A stretch of DNA of 64,000 bases from Aciditerrimonas ferrireducens. GTDB lineage: Bacteria > Actinomycetota > Acidimicrobiia > Acidimicrobiales > UBA8190. Below the pieces are notes generated by a model that saw nothing but the letters and a program-made list of their open reading frames with translations, had not been told where the DNA came from and did not search any database. Where the stretch lies: positions 6,101-70,100 of the forward strand of contig NZ_JAKHEX010000009.1 in NCBI RefSeq assembly GCF_023130475.1, written 5' to 3'. This document shows, in pieces, positions 34,279 through 41,945 of this stretch (position 1 is its first letter; each line of letters begins with the position of its first letter). Both the position numbers and the translations under genes were made by a program.

Positions 34279-35436
34279 TTAGCCGACCTGGGGCTGGCCG
34301 ACGGGGCGCCCCTCAGGACCCTCGGGGAGGTCCAGCAGGCTGGGTTGGGCGCCGGCCAACGCGCCGGTCGAAGGGGCGGGCAGGCCGAGATGGGCATAGG
34401 CCCGGGCGGTGGCCATGCGGCCCCGGGGGGTCCGCAGGAGGAGTCCCTGACGGAGCAGGTAGGGCTCGTAGGCGTCGAGCAGGGTCTCGGGTTCCTCGCC
34501 GACGCACTGGGCCAGCGTGGTGAGACCCACGGCTCGACCGGGGAAGCGACTGCAGAGGACCTCCAGGATGGCCCGGTCGACCTTGTCGAGGCCGAGCTCG
34601 TCGATCCCGAAGAGCTCCAGGCCGGCCAGGGCGGTCTGCTCGGTGACCACCCCGTCGGCCCGGACCTCGGCGAAGTCCCGGACCCGGCGGAGCAGGCGGT
34701 TGGCGATCCGGGGCGTGCCCCGGGCCCGCTCGGCGATCCGGCTGGCACCACCGGCGGTGATGGGCACCCCGAGGATCGCCGCGGCCCGGCGGACGATGGC
34801 CTCGAGCTCGGCCACCTCGTAGAGGTCCAGGCGGCCCACGAAGCCGAAGCGGTCCCGGAGGGGGCCGGTGAGCAGGCCGGTCCGGGTCGTGGCGCCGATC
34901 AAGGTGAAGGGCGGGAGCTCGAGGCGGACCGAGCGGGCCGTGGGCCCCTTGCCGACCACCAGGTCCAAGCACCCGTCCTCCATCGCCGGGTAGAGGAGCT
35001 CCTCGACGGCTCGAGGCAGCCGGTGGACCTCGTCGATGAAGAGCACCTCGCCGGGTTCGAGGCTGGAGAGCAAGGCCGCCAGGTCCCCGGGTCGGACCAG
35101 GGCGGGACCCGAGGTGACCCGGAGTCCACTGCCCAGCTCGCCGGCCACGATGCCCGCCAGGGTGGTCTTGCCGAGACCCGGCGGGCCGGCGAAGAGGAGG
35201 TGGTCGACGGCCGCACCCCGCTGCCGGGCGGCCTGGAGCACGATCTCGAGGTGCTCGGTGAGCTGACGCTGGCCCACGAAGTCGGCCAGGCGCCGGGGGC
35301 GGAGCCGGAGCTCCTCGAGTTCGGGGTCCCAGGCGGCGTCGCCGCTCGGGTCGAGGACCCCTCGGCGCAAGGCCGGTCGGTCCTCCGCCACGCCCCCCTC
35401 GGCCAAGGATCCGAGGACCTCCCGCCTCGGGCTCAT
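34279..35436 (-). CDS. ruvB: Holliday junction branch-migration helicase RuvB
   Basis: AAA+ motor that drives branch migration with RuvA. The 385-aa protein has LRPRRLADFVGQRQLTEHL, Walker A FAGPPGLGKTTLA (about residue 85), Walker B VLFIDEVHRL, sensor GATTRTGLLTGPLRDRFGF, RGTPRIANRLLRRVRDFA and the winged-helix end EPYLLRQGLLLRTPRGR. About 40 extra residues at the N-terminus and a Pro/Gly-rich tail are unusual but minor. ATG 35436 overlaps the ruvA stop (ATGA). Confidence 0.95.
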   Translation of the reverse strand: MSPRREVLGSLAEGGVAEDRPALRRGVLDPSGDAAWDPELEELRLRPRRLADFVGQRQLTEHLEIVLQAARQRGAAVDHLLFAGPPGLGKTTLAGIVAGELGSGLRVTSGPALVRPGDLAALLSSLEPGEVLFIDEVHRLPRAVEELLYPAMEDGCLDLVVGKGPTARSVRLELPPFTLIGATTRTGLLTGPLRDRFGFVGRLDLYEVAELEAIVRRAAAILGVPITAGGASRIAERARGTPRIANRLLRRVRDFAEVRADGVVTEQTALAGLELFGIDELGLDKVDRAILEVLCSRFPGRAVGLTTLAQCVGEEPETLLDAYEPYLLRQGLLLRTPRGRMATARAYAHLGLPAPSTGALAGAQPSLLDLPEGPEGRPVGQPQVG

Positions 35437-36026
35437 CGGGCCCCCGCCAGGTGCCGGAGGGCCGAACGGAGCTGGTCCTCGACCGGCGCGGCCGGGTCGA
35501 CGCCAGCCAGGGCTGCCCGGACCTCCTCAGGGCCGTAGCCCAGATCGGCGAGGGCGTCGGCCGCCGCCGTCTGGGGCTGATCCTCCCCGATCCCCCCGAG
35601 GCTCGGATCGGCGCCGCCGACGGAGCCGAGCCGGGAGCGCAGCTCGAGGAGCAAGCGGGCCGCCGTCTTGCGACCGACCCCGGGCACGCCAAGCAGGCGA
35701 TCGACGTCACCGGCCTCCACGGCAGCGGCCAGCGCGTCAGGGGTCATGACGGAGAGGATGCCGAGCGCCAGGCTGGGCCCCACCCCGTGGGCGCCGAGCA
35801 ACACCTCGAAGCAGCGCCGTTCGTCGAGGTCCTGAAAGCCGTAGAGGACGAGGGCGTCCTGACGGAGGTGCGTGTGGACGAACAGCTCGGTCTCGCTCCC
35901 CGGGGGACCGAGCCGAGCGAGGACCCGACTGGGAACCTGTAGCCGGTACCCCACCCCGGCGACGTCCAGCACCAGCTCGTTCGGCGGTTCGATGCAGAGC
36001 AGCCGACCCCGGAGCCACCCGATCAT
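35433..36026 (-). CDS. ruvA: Holliday junction branch-migration protein RuvA
   Basis: Tetrameric Holliday-junction binding protein. The 197-aa product starts MIGWLRGRLLCIEPPNELVLDVAGVGYRLQVP (OB-fold domain I), contains VHTHLRQDALVLYGFQDLDERRCFEVLLGAHGVGPSLALGIL and DVDRLLGVPGVGRKTAARLLLELRSRL (helix-hairpin-helix domain II), and ends with the domain III motif ALADLGYGPEEVRAAL. ATG 36026 overlaps the ruvC stop. Confidence 0.95.
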   Translation of the reverse strand: MIGWLRGRLLCIEPPNELVLDVAGVGYRLQVPSRVLARLGPPGSETELFVHTHLRQDALVLYGFQDLDERRCFEVLLGAHGVGPSLALGILSVMTPDALAAAVEAGDVDRLLGVPGVGRKTAARLLLELRSRLGSVGGADPSLGGIGEDQPQTAAADALADLGYGPEEVRAALAGVDPAAPVEDQLRSALRHLAGAR

Positions 36027-36529
36027 GGTGCGACCCCCTGGGCGGCGAGGGCCCGGCGCAAGGGCAGGCTGGCCAGGTGGCAGAGGGCGAGGGCCAGGGC
36101 GTCGGCGGCGTCCGGCGGCCGCGGCGGGGCCGGCAACCGCAGCTGGTCGGCCACCGCTCGCTGGACGGCCCGCTTGCCGGCAGCACCGTCCCCCGCCACT
36201 GCGAGCTTCACCTCGTTGGCGCTGTACTCGACCACCGGGCATCCCCGGGCTGCGGCCTCGGCCAGGGCCAGCCCACTGGCCTGGCCCGTGGCCATGGCCG
36301 TCGTGGCGTTCACCTGGAACAGGACCCGTTCGACCACCACGACGTCGGGTCGGAGGGCCTCGAAGAGCTCGGCCAGGTCGCGCCGGAGCCCCGCCAGACG
36401 GACCGGCAGGGCGAGGCCGGGGTCGCTCTCGAGCACCCCGGCGCAGACCGCCTGCCACTGCCGGCCCTGCGACCGGACCCCGCCGTAGCCGCAGCGGGAC
36501 ACACCCGGGTCGATGCCGAGCACGAACAC
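36023..36529 (-). CDS. ruvC: Crossover junction endodeoxyribonuclease RuvC
   Basis: Resolves Holliday junctions by symmetric nicking. The 168-aa product has the catalytic acids in FVLGIDPGVSRCGYG (D7), VVVVERVLFQVNATTAMATGQASG (E near 68), and PPDAADALALALCHL (two D near 140-143). GTG 36529 is leaderless, seven bases after TACGCT, so ruvCAB starts its own unit separate from yebC. Normal length. Confidence 0.95.
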   Translation of the reverse strand: MFVLGIDPGVSRCGYGGVRSQGRQWQAVCAGVLESDPGLALPVRLAGLRRDLAELFEALRPDVVVVERVLFQVNATTAMATGQASGLALAEAAARGCPVVEYSANEVKLAVAGDGAAGKRAVQRAVADQLRLPAPPRPPDAADALALALCHLASLPLRRALAAQGVAP

Positions 36530-36536
36530 TCGTTCG

Positions 36537-36542
36537 AGCGTA
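36537..36542 (-). promoter_or_regulatory. -10 box of leaderless ruvCAB
   Basis: TACGCT on the minus strand, seven bases before GTG 36529, in the 62-base gap after yebC. Confidence 0.5.
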
Positions 36543-36591
36543 GTCGATGCGGTGGCAGGCAGCGGGGATGGTCGAGCCGGGGCCGGTGCCG

Positions 36592-37338
36592 TCAGCCGAC
36601 CGCGGCCAGCACGGCGTCAGGGATGTCGAAGTTCGACCAGACGCTCTGGACGTCGTCGAGGTCGTCGAGGGCCTCGATGAGCCGGAGCACCCGCCGGGCC
36701 TCGGCCTCGTCCTCGACGGGCACCGAGGTGGTGGACAGGAGCTGGAGCTCGGCGTCGAGCGGCTCGATCCCGGCGTCGACGAGGGCCTGGCGGATGGCGG
36801 CCAGTTGGGTCGGCTCGGCGGTCACGACCCAGTGGTCGCCCTCGTCCCGCAGGTCCTCGGCACCGGCCTCGACCACCAGTTCGGTGAGCCGGTCCTCGTC
36901 GACGGCGCGGTCCACGGTGAGGACGCCCTTGCGCTCGAACTGCCAGGCCACCGCCCCCGGCTCGGCCATGGAGCCGCCATTGCGGGTGAAGACGCTGCGG
37001 ACCTCGGCGCCGGTCCGGTTGCGGTTGTCGGTGAGGCACTCGACGATGACCGCCACCCCCCCGGGGGCATAGCCCTCGTAGGACACCTGCTCGTAGCGGA
37101 CCCCTTCGAGCTCGCCGGTGCCTCGCTTGATGGCCCGCTCGATGGTCTCAAGGGGCACCGACGCGGCCCGGGCCTTCTCGAACATGGTCCGCAGAGTGGG
37201 GTTGGCATCGGGGTCCCCGCCACCTTCCCGGGCGGCCACCTCGACCTGCCTGAGGATCTTCGCGAAGACCTTCGCCCTGGCCTTGTCCTGGGCGGCCTTG
37301 CGGTGCTTGGTCGTCGCCCACTTCGAGTGCCCTGACAT
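36592..37338 (-). CDS. yebC: YebC/PmpR family protein
   Basis: TACO1/YebC family, described either as a transcriptional regulator or as a factor that relieves ribosome stalling. The 248-aa product starts MSGHSKWATTKHRKAAQDKARAKVFAK, the family signature, followed by NPTLRTMFEKARAASVPLETIERAIKRGTGE, YEGYAPGGVAVIVECLTDNRNRT and EPGAVAWQFERKGVL. ATG 37338 is chosen from homology and a GGGAG eight bases upstream; the frame is open further. Sits between pdxT and ruvC as in mycobacteria. Confidence 0.93.
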   Translation of the reverse strand: MSGHSKWATTKHRKAAQDKARAKVFAKILRQVEVAAREGGGDPDANPTLRTMFEKARAASVPLETIERAIKRGTGELEGVRYEQVSYEGYAPGGVAVIVECLTDNRNRTGAEVRSVFTRNGGSMAEPGAVAWQFERKGVLTVDRAVDEDRLTELVVEAGAEDLRDEGDHWVVTAEPTQLAAIRQALVDAGIEPLDAELQLLSTTSVPVEDEAEARRVLRLIEALDDLDDVQSVWSNFDIPDAVLAAVG

Positions 37339-37368
37339 CACTTGCTCCCTTCTTTGCGCCAACCCGGC

Positions 37369-37998
37369 TCAGCCGGCCAGGCGCTGACCGCTCGTCGTCC
37401 CTTCGGCCACCTGACGCAAGAACCGTTCGTGGATCCGGTCGTCGCCGCTCAGCTCCGGGTGGAAGCTGGCGGCGAGGACCCCAGCCTGCTGGAGGAGGAC
37501 CGGGCTGCCCTCTCCCCGGCCCCCAGGCCCCCGGGGAAGGCGGGCGAGGACAGCCACGTCGGGGCCGACCGCCTCGACCAGGGGGGCGCGGATGAAGACG
37601 GCCCGCACGGGCCGGTCGCCCAGGCCAGCGACGGGCAGGTCCACCTCGAAGGAGTGGACCTGGCGCCCGAAGCCGTTGCGACGCACCTGGGCGTCGAGCA
37701 GCCCGAAGCGGACCTGGTCGGGCCGCCCATCCAGCACGTCCCGGGCCAAGAGGATCAGGCCGGCACAGGTGGCCAGGACCGGCAGACCCTCCCGGAACGC
37801 GCCAAGCAGGGCTTGTTCGAGGCCACTGGAGCGGAGCAGGAGCGACAGGGTGGTCGACTCCCCTCCCGGCAGCACGACCCCCTCCACCCCGGCCAGCTGG
37901 GCCGGGGTCCGGACGGGCCGGGTCTCAGCACCGAGCCGCTCGAGGGCGGCCCGGTGCTCGGTCACGTCGCCTTGGAGGGCGACCACGCCGATGCGCAC
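37369..37998 (-). CDS. pdxT: Pyridoxal 5'-phosphate synthase glutaminase subunit PdxT
   Basis: Glutaminase that feeds ammonia to PdxS in PLP synthesis. The 209-aa product begins IGVVALQGDVTEHRAALE, has GVVLPGGESTTLSLLL, the nucleophile cysteine in PVLATCAGLILLAR (about residue 80), and the His/Glu dyad in AASFHPELSGDDRIHERFL. GTG 37998 has GGAGG upstream and lies 36 bases after pdxS, in the standard pdxS-pdxT order. Confidence 0.93.
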   Translation of the reverse strand: MRIGVVALQGDVTEHRAALERLGAETRPVRTPAQLAGVEGVVLPGGESTTLSLLLRSSGLEQALLGAFREGLPVLATCAGLILLARDVLDGRPDQVRFGLLDAQVRRNGFGRQVHSFEVDLPVAGLGDRPVRAVFIRAPLVEAVGPDVAVLARLPRGPGGRGEGSPVLLQQAGVLAASFHPELSGDDRIHERFLRQVAEGTTSGQRLAG

Positions 37999-38034
37999 CT
38001 GGGGGCACCTCCGGGTCCTCCTGGCGGCGGACCC

Positions 38035-38973
38035 TCACCAGCCCCGCTCGGCCAGACGCTGCTCCAGCCGGTCCAGCTCCACCCCGGGCATGGGCTCGCC
38101 CAGACCCTTGCTGACCTTGGCGACGATGGCCGGATCCTCGAAGTGGGTGGTCGCCTCTACGATGGCCCGAGCCCGACGGGCCGGGTCGGCGCTCTTGAAG
38201 ATGCCGGACCCGACGAAGACCGCCTCGGCACCGAGCTGCATCACCAGGGCGGCGTCGGCCGGGGTGGCGATCCCGCCCGCGCAGAACAGGGGCACGGGCA
38301 GCCGGCCGGCCTCGGCCACCTCCTCGACCAGGGGCAGGGGGGCAGCCAGGCGCTTGGCCCAGGCGTAGCGCTCCTCGGGCCGGGCCACCGAAAGGGCCCG
38401 GATCTCGCCGGTGATGGCCCGCAGGTGCCGGACGGCCTCGACGACGTTGCCGGTCCCGGCCTCCCCCTTCGAGCGGATCAAGGCAGCTCCCTCGGCGATC
38501 CGCCGCAGGGCCTCGCCAAGGGAGGTCGCCCCGCAGACGAAGGGCACCGTGAAGGCCCACTTGTCGATGTGGTGGGCCTCGTCGGCCGGTGTCAGGACCT
38601 CGCTCTCGTCGATGTAGTCGACCTGCAGGGCCTGGAGCACCTGGGCCTCGGCGAAGTGCCCGATGCGGGCCTTGGCCATGACCGGGATGGTCACGGCCCG
38701 CTGAATGGCCTCGATGAGGGCCGGGTCGCTCATGCGGGCCACCCCGCCCTGGGCCCGGATGTCGGCCGGAACCCGCTCGAGGGCCATGACGGCCACGGCA
38801 CCGGCGTCCTCGGCGATCTTGGCCTGCTCCGGGGTGACCACGTCCATGATCACCCCTCCCCGCAGCATGTCGGCGAGGCCACGCTTGACCCGGAACGTGC
38901 CGGTCGTGGCCGTCGGGGCGTCCTGGGCAGCCACCGGGGCCTGGCCAGGAGCGGGAGTGGGACCCTCGGTCAT
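38035..38973 (-). CDS. pdxS: Pyridoxal 5'-phosphate synthase subunit PdxS
   Basis: Builds PLP from ribose 5-phosphate, glyceraldehyde 3-phosphate and ammonia. The 312-aa TIM barrel has [52 protein letters not shown] with a catalytic lysine, [46 protein letters not shown] and [17 protein letters not shown] 38973 is leaderless, six bases after TAAGCT. About 25 extra Pro/Ala residues lead the protein. Confidence 0.97.
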   Translation of the reverse strand: MTEGPTPAPGQAPVAAQDAPTATTGTFRVKRGLADMLRGGVIMDVVTPEQAKIAEDAGAVAVMALERVPADIRAQGGVARMSDPALIEAIQRAVTIPVMAKARIGHFAEAQVLQALQVDYIDESEVLTPADEAHHIDKWAFTVPFVCGATSLGEALRRIAEGAALIRSKGEAGTGNVVEAVRHLRAITGEIRALSVARPEERYAWAKRLAAPLPLVEEVAEAGRLPVPLFCAGGIATPADAALVMQLGAEAVFVGSGIFKSADPARRARAIVEATTHFEDPAIVAKVSKGLGEPMPGVELDRLEQRLAERGW

Positions 38974-38979
38974 GCCGCC

Positions 38980-38985
38980 AGCTTA
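38980..38985 (-). promoter_or_regulatory. -10 box of pdxS sharing a stop codon
   Basis: TAAGCT on the minus strand, six bases before ATG 38973. TAA is at once the stop of the FTR1 gene (38983-38985). The same design occurs at 10064-10069. Confidence 0.6.
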
Positions 38986-39813
38986 GAGGCGTCGCGCCTG
39001 GTGCCCGCGACGGCGCCAGGGTGCCAGGAACAGGAGGACGGCGACCCCGACGTAGACCAGCCAGACGGCGAGCTCGAGGGGGTTGGGACGCTGGACATAG
39101 CCGAGGAAGCTATGGGCAACGTCACCCAGGGAGCTACCCTCGGCGAGCAGCCGACTGGTGTCCCACAAGGGACCGCCAGCCGAGGGAAGCCACCCCAACT
39201 GCTGGAGGTTCTCGGTGGCGTCGACCAGGAGGGCAGCGGCGAAGACCATGAGGAGCACGCCGACCACCTTGAAGAAGGCCCCGAGGTTGATGGTGAACCG
39301 TAGGCGATAGATGGCCAGGGCCAGCCCGAGCGCCAGCACGAGGCCGATCAGGGCGCCCAGCCCTGCCGAGGCGGGCGTCGTGGAGAAGACGACAGCCAGG
39401 GTGAACACGGCCGTTTCGAGACCCTCCCGCCCCACCGCTTGGAAGGCCAGGAGGAAGAGCCCGCGACGAGCGCCTTTCGACATCGCCGCCTCGGTCCGAG
39501 CCCGGAGTTCGGCCGAGATCGTTCGGGCGTGGTTGCGCATCCAGAAGGTCATCCCTGTCAGGACGGCGGCCGCAACCAGGAAGGTCACGGTTTCGAAGAT
39601 CGTCTGGACCTTTGAGCCGTCGTAGTGCCGGATGGTGAGGTACGCCGCAACGCCTCCGGCGGCTGCCAGGCCGAGGGCACTCAGCACCCCGAACACGACG
39701 TCCCGGAAGTAGCGCCGCTGGCCGATGCGATCGAGGTAGGCCAGCAAGATCGTCACGATCATGCTGGCTTCGACCCCCTCTCGCAGGAAGATCACCAGCG
39801 TCGCCAGCACCAC
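38983..39813 (-). CDS. FTR1-family high-affinity iron permease (EfeU-like)
   Basis: Seven-helix iron permease of 276 aa. Both iron-binding REGxE motifs are present: FLREGVEASMIV (residues 10-21) and VGREGLETAVF (near 128). Helices are visible throughout, ending in WLVYVGVAVLLFLAPWRRRG. EfeO and EfeB partners are not adjacent, so the permease may work with unlinked partners or alone. Adjacent GTG codons at 39813 and 39810 are both possible starts; AGGTGG sits immediately upstream. Its leader contains an AT-rich patch unusual for this window. Confidence 0.85.
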   Translation of the reverse strand: MVLATLVIFLREGVEASMIVTILLAYLDRIGQRRYFRDVVFGVLSALGLAAAGGVAAYLTIRHYDGSKVQTIFETVTFLVAAAVLTGMTFWMRNHARTISAELRARTEAAMSKGARRGLFLLAFQAVGREGLETAVFTLAVVFSTTPASAGLGALIGLVLALGLALAIYRLRFTINLGAFFKVVGVLLMVFAAALLVDATENLQQLGWLPSAGGPLWDTSRLLAEGSSLGDVAHSFLGYVQRPNPLELAVWLVYVGVAVLLFLAPWRRRGHQARRL

Positions 39814-39848
39814 ACCACCTTGGGTCCTGCCGGGTACCCCGAGCGCAC

Positions 39849-39880
39849 GAAATATCGGATCACCACAGAAAGTGTAGAAG
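39849..39880 (-). promoter_or_regulatory. AT-rich promoter region of FTR1 gene
   Basis: Two -10-like elements on the minus strand, TACACT (39876-39871) and GATATT (39856-39851), in a locally AT-rich stretch within very GC-rich surroundings. A leader of 30-50 bases would result. No clear Fur, IdeR or DtxR box is recognisable. Confidence 0.4.
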
Positions 39881-39927
39881 GCCGGCCGAAGACGCGGCCT
39901 CTGGGGAGACGGGCCTCGGCCGGGGTC

Positions 39928-40782
39928 TCAGAGCTCGTCGAGGGCGTCGGCCCGGACCCGGGGGGCGTCGAGCTGGCCGATCAGGGCGTCGCCCTCCAGG
40001 GGAGGGCCGGGCAGGACGGTCCAGAGCCAGCGGGTGGCTCGACCGTCGGGCCGGTCCAGCAGCCGGGTGCTGCTGGCGCTGGCCGCCATGCGCCGCAGGG
40101 CGTCGCCGAGCCCAGGTGGGTAGCGGGTGACGGCCAGGGCAGCCAGGTCGGTCCGAAGCTCGTTGCCCTGGCCGAGGATCCGGTGGAGCCACTCGCCGAG
40201 GTCTCCGACCCAAGCCAGGCGGGCCACCAGGGCCCCGGCCACCGTGCGGAGGGCGGCGTCCCCGTGGCGGAGGTGGCAGAGCTCGTGGGCGAGCACCGCC
40301 TCGAGGGCCACGGGGTCGAAGGTCGAGAGCAGGCCCCGGGTGACGACGACGACCGCCCGGCGGGGCGAGGTGGCCACCACGGCCGCGTTCGCCGAGGGGT
40401 CCTCGGTCAGCCAGAGCGCCGGGACCACCAGACCGAGGCTGGCGCAGAGGAGCTCCAGGGTTCCTCGGGCCCGCAGGACCCCGAGGTCGTCCCGGTCGAC
40501 GAGGGGGGTCGCCCCGAAGGCCCGCAGGAGCCGACGTGGGGCCCCCTTCCAGACCCAAAGACCCACGAGGACCGCCACCAGGACCCCGAGGGGCGCGGCG
40601 ACCATGGCCCCGAGGGGCACGAGGAGGATCCCGAGCACGACGGCACCAGCCAGGACGGCCGGGACCACGAGGAGGCCGACCAGCCACCGGGCACGGAGGG
40701 TGGTTCGTTCGAGCGACTCGGGCACCCATCCCGGCAGGCCGGTACCCGGCGCGGAGAGGAAGCGAGGGGGCTGGGCCGGCAC
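39928..40782 (-). CDS. M48-family membrane metallopeptidase
   Basis: HtpX-like zinc peptidase, 284 aa. Two or three hydrophobic helices (ARWLVGLLVVPAVLAGAVVLGILLV, GAMVAAPLGVLVAVLVGLWVW) precede the catalytic domain, with ANAAVVATSPRRAVVVVTRGLL, the zinc motif VLAHELCHLRHGD (HExxH near residue 166), a third helix, and NELRTDLAALAVTRYPPGL corresponding to the third-ligand helix. GTG 40782 is leaderless, six bases after TAGACT, so it is not simply part of the pimA operon upstream. Confidence 0.85.
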   Translation of the reverse strand: MPAQPPRFLSAPGTGLPGWVPESLERTTLRARWLVGLLVVPAVLAGAVVLGILLVPLGAMVAAPLGVLVAVLVGLWVWKGAPRRLLRAFGATPLVDRDDLGVLRARGTLELLCASLGLVVPALWLTEDPSANAAVVATSPRRAVVVVTRGLLSTFDPVALEAVLAHELCHLRHGDAALRTVAGALVARLAWVGDLGEWLHRILGQGNELRTDLAALAVTRYPPGLGDALRRMAASASSTRLLDRPDGRATRWLWTVLPGPPLEGDALIGQLDAPRVRADALDEL

Positions 40783-40788
40783 GAGACG

Positions 40789-40794
40789 AGTCTA
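40789..40794 (-). promoter_or_regulatory. -10 box of M48 gene sharing a stop codon
   Basis: TAGACT on the minus strand, six bases before GTG 40782. TAG is also the stop of pimA (40792-40794); third case of this design. Confidence 0.6.
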
Positions 40795-41934
40795 GGGGTC
40801 CCCGCACCCGGGTCCCGAGGCCAAGTAGCGGTCGGCGAGGGCGTCGAAGGAGAACCGGGCGGCCCAACGGCGGCCAGCCGCGAGGCTCGCCGGGTCGGCC
40901 GGCGGCAGGCCACGCTGGACGGCCTGGACGGCCTGGTCCAAGGCCCTGGCCCAGGCCTCGAGGTCGCCTGGGGGCAGGTAGCGGGCGTGGGGTCCGGCCA
41001 CGGCGCGGAAGGCCGGGAGGTCGCTAGCCAGCAGGACGCTGTCGGCAGCCAGGGCCTCGAGGAGGACCACCCCGAAGGACTCCCCGCCGAGTGCCGGGAC
41101 CGCCACGACATGGCTGCCCCGCAGGAGACAGCCCAAGGTCGCGTCGTCCACCACCCCCCACCACCGGACCTTGGGCCCGAGGGGGTAGCGGCGGCGAAGC
41201 TCGGCGGTCAGGGGACCCTGGCCGACCACCCAGAGGGTCCCCGGCCAGCGGGGCCCCAGGCGCTCGAGCGCGCCGAGGAGCACCTCCAGACCCTTCCGGG
41301 GCTCGTGCCGGCCCACGAAGAGCACGGTGGGGCCGCTGGTCGGCTCCGGGGTGGCCTCGGCCAGCCGGGCAAGGTCGACCCCGTTGGGGAGCACCAAGCA
41401 GGGCCGCTGGCCGAGCACCGGTCGGGCGGTGCAGCGGGCGGCCTCGGACACCGCCGTGACCGCGTCGAGGGCACGGAGGGCGAGGCGACCAGCCGGCCAG
41501 AGGAGTCGGTAGGGCTCGCCCCCGGCCCGGTGGAAGGTGCCCACGGCGCGACCCACGGGGAGGCGGCGACGGGCCAGCAGCGCCGCCCAGGTGGGTCCGG
41601 GAGCGAGGGGCTCATGGAGGTGGAGGAGCTCGGGGGCGTGGCGCCGGAGGACCGCAACGCTTCGAGCCAGGGCCGAGGGCTGGAGAGCCAGGGGGGCCAC
41701 GGAACCGTTCGCCCGGACCCCCAAGCTGCGCCCCACCCGGACCGCCACGAGCTCTCCGGGCGACGGCGGGGTCGGCAGGGACTGCCGACCGGCCCCGTGG
41801 ACCGAAGGGGCACCGGGCGCGAGGAGGGTCACGGCACAGCCCCGACGGGCGAAGGCGGCAGCCAAGCCCCGGGCCTGGCCCTGGACCCCCCCGGGCCGAT
41901 CGAGGTCGTAGGGGCAGACGACGGCGACCCGCAC
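40792..41934 (-). CDS. pimA: Phosphatidylinositol alpha-mannosyltransferase PimA-like (GT4)
   Basis: GT-B glycosyltransferase adding the first mannose to phosphatidylinositol. The 380-aa product begins RVAVVCPYDLDRPGGVQGQARGLA, matching the PimA start, with LLHLHEPLAPG, GTFHRAGG, LPNGVDLARL, TVLFVGRHEPRKGLEVLL and PALGGESFGVVLLEALAA, the nucleotide-sugar site. Linkage to patA and pgsA supports PimA over other GT4 enzymes. GTG 41934 lies 11 bases after the GGDEF gene; TAGGCC, again containing the upstream TAG stop, sits eight bases before it but lacks the final T. Confidence 0.85.
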   Translation of the reverse strand: MRVAVVCPYDLDRPGGVQGQARGLAAAFARRGCAVTLLAPGAPSVHGAGRQSLPTPPSPGELVAVRVGRSLGVRANGSVAPLALQPSALARSVAVLRRHAPELLHLHEPLAPGPTWAALLARRRLPVGRAVGTFHRAGGEPYRLLWPAGRLALRALDAVTAVSEAARCTARPVLGQRPCLVLPNGVDLARLAEATPEPTSGPTVLFVGRHEPRKGLEVLLGALERLGPRWPGTLWVVGQGPLTAELRRRYPLGPKVRWWGVVDDATLGCLLRGSHVVAVPALGGESFGVVLLEALAADSVLLASDLPAFRAVAGPHARYLPPGDLEAWARALDQAVQAVQRGLPPADPASLAAGRRWAARFSFDALADRYLASGPGCGDP

Positions 41935-41945
41935 GGCCGGTGGGC

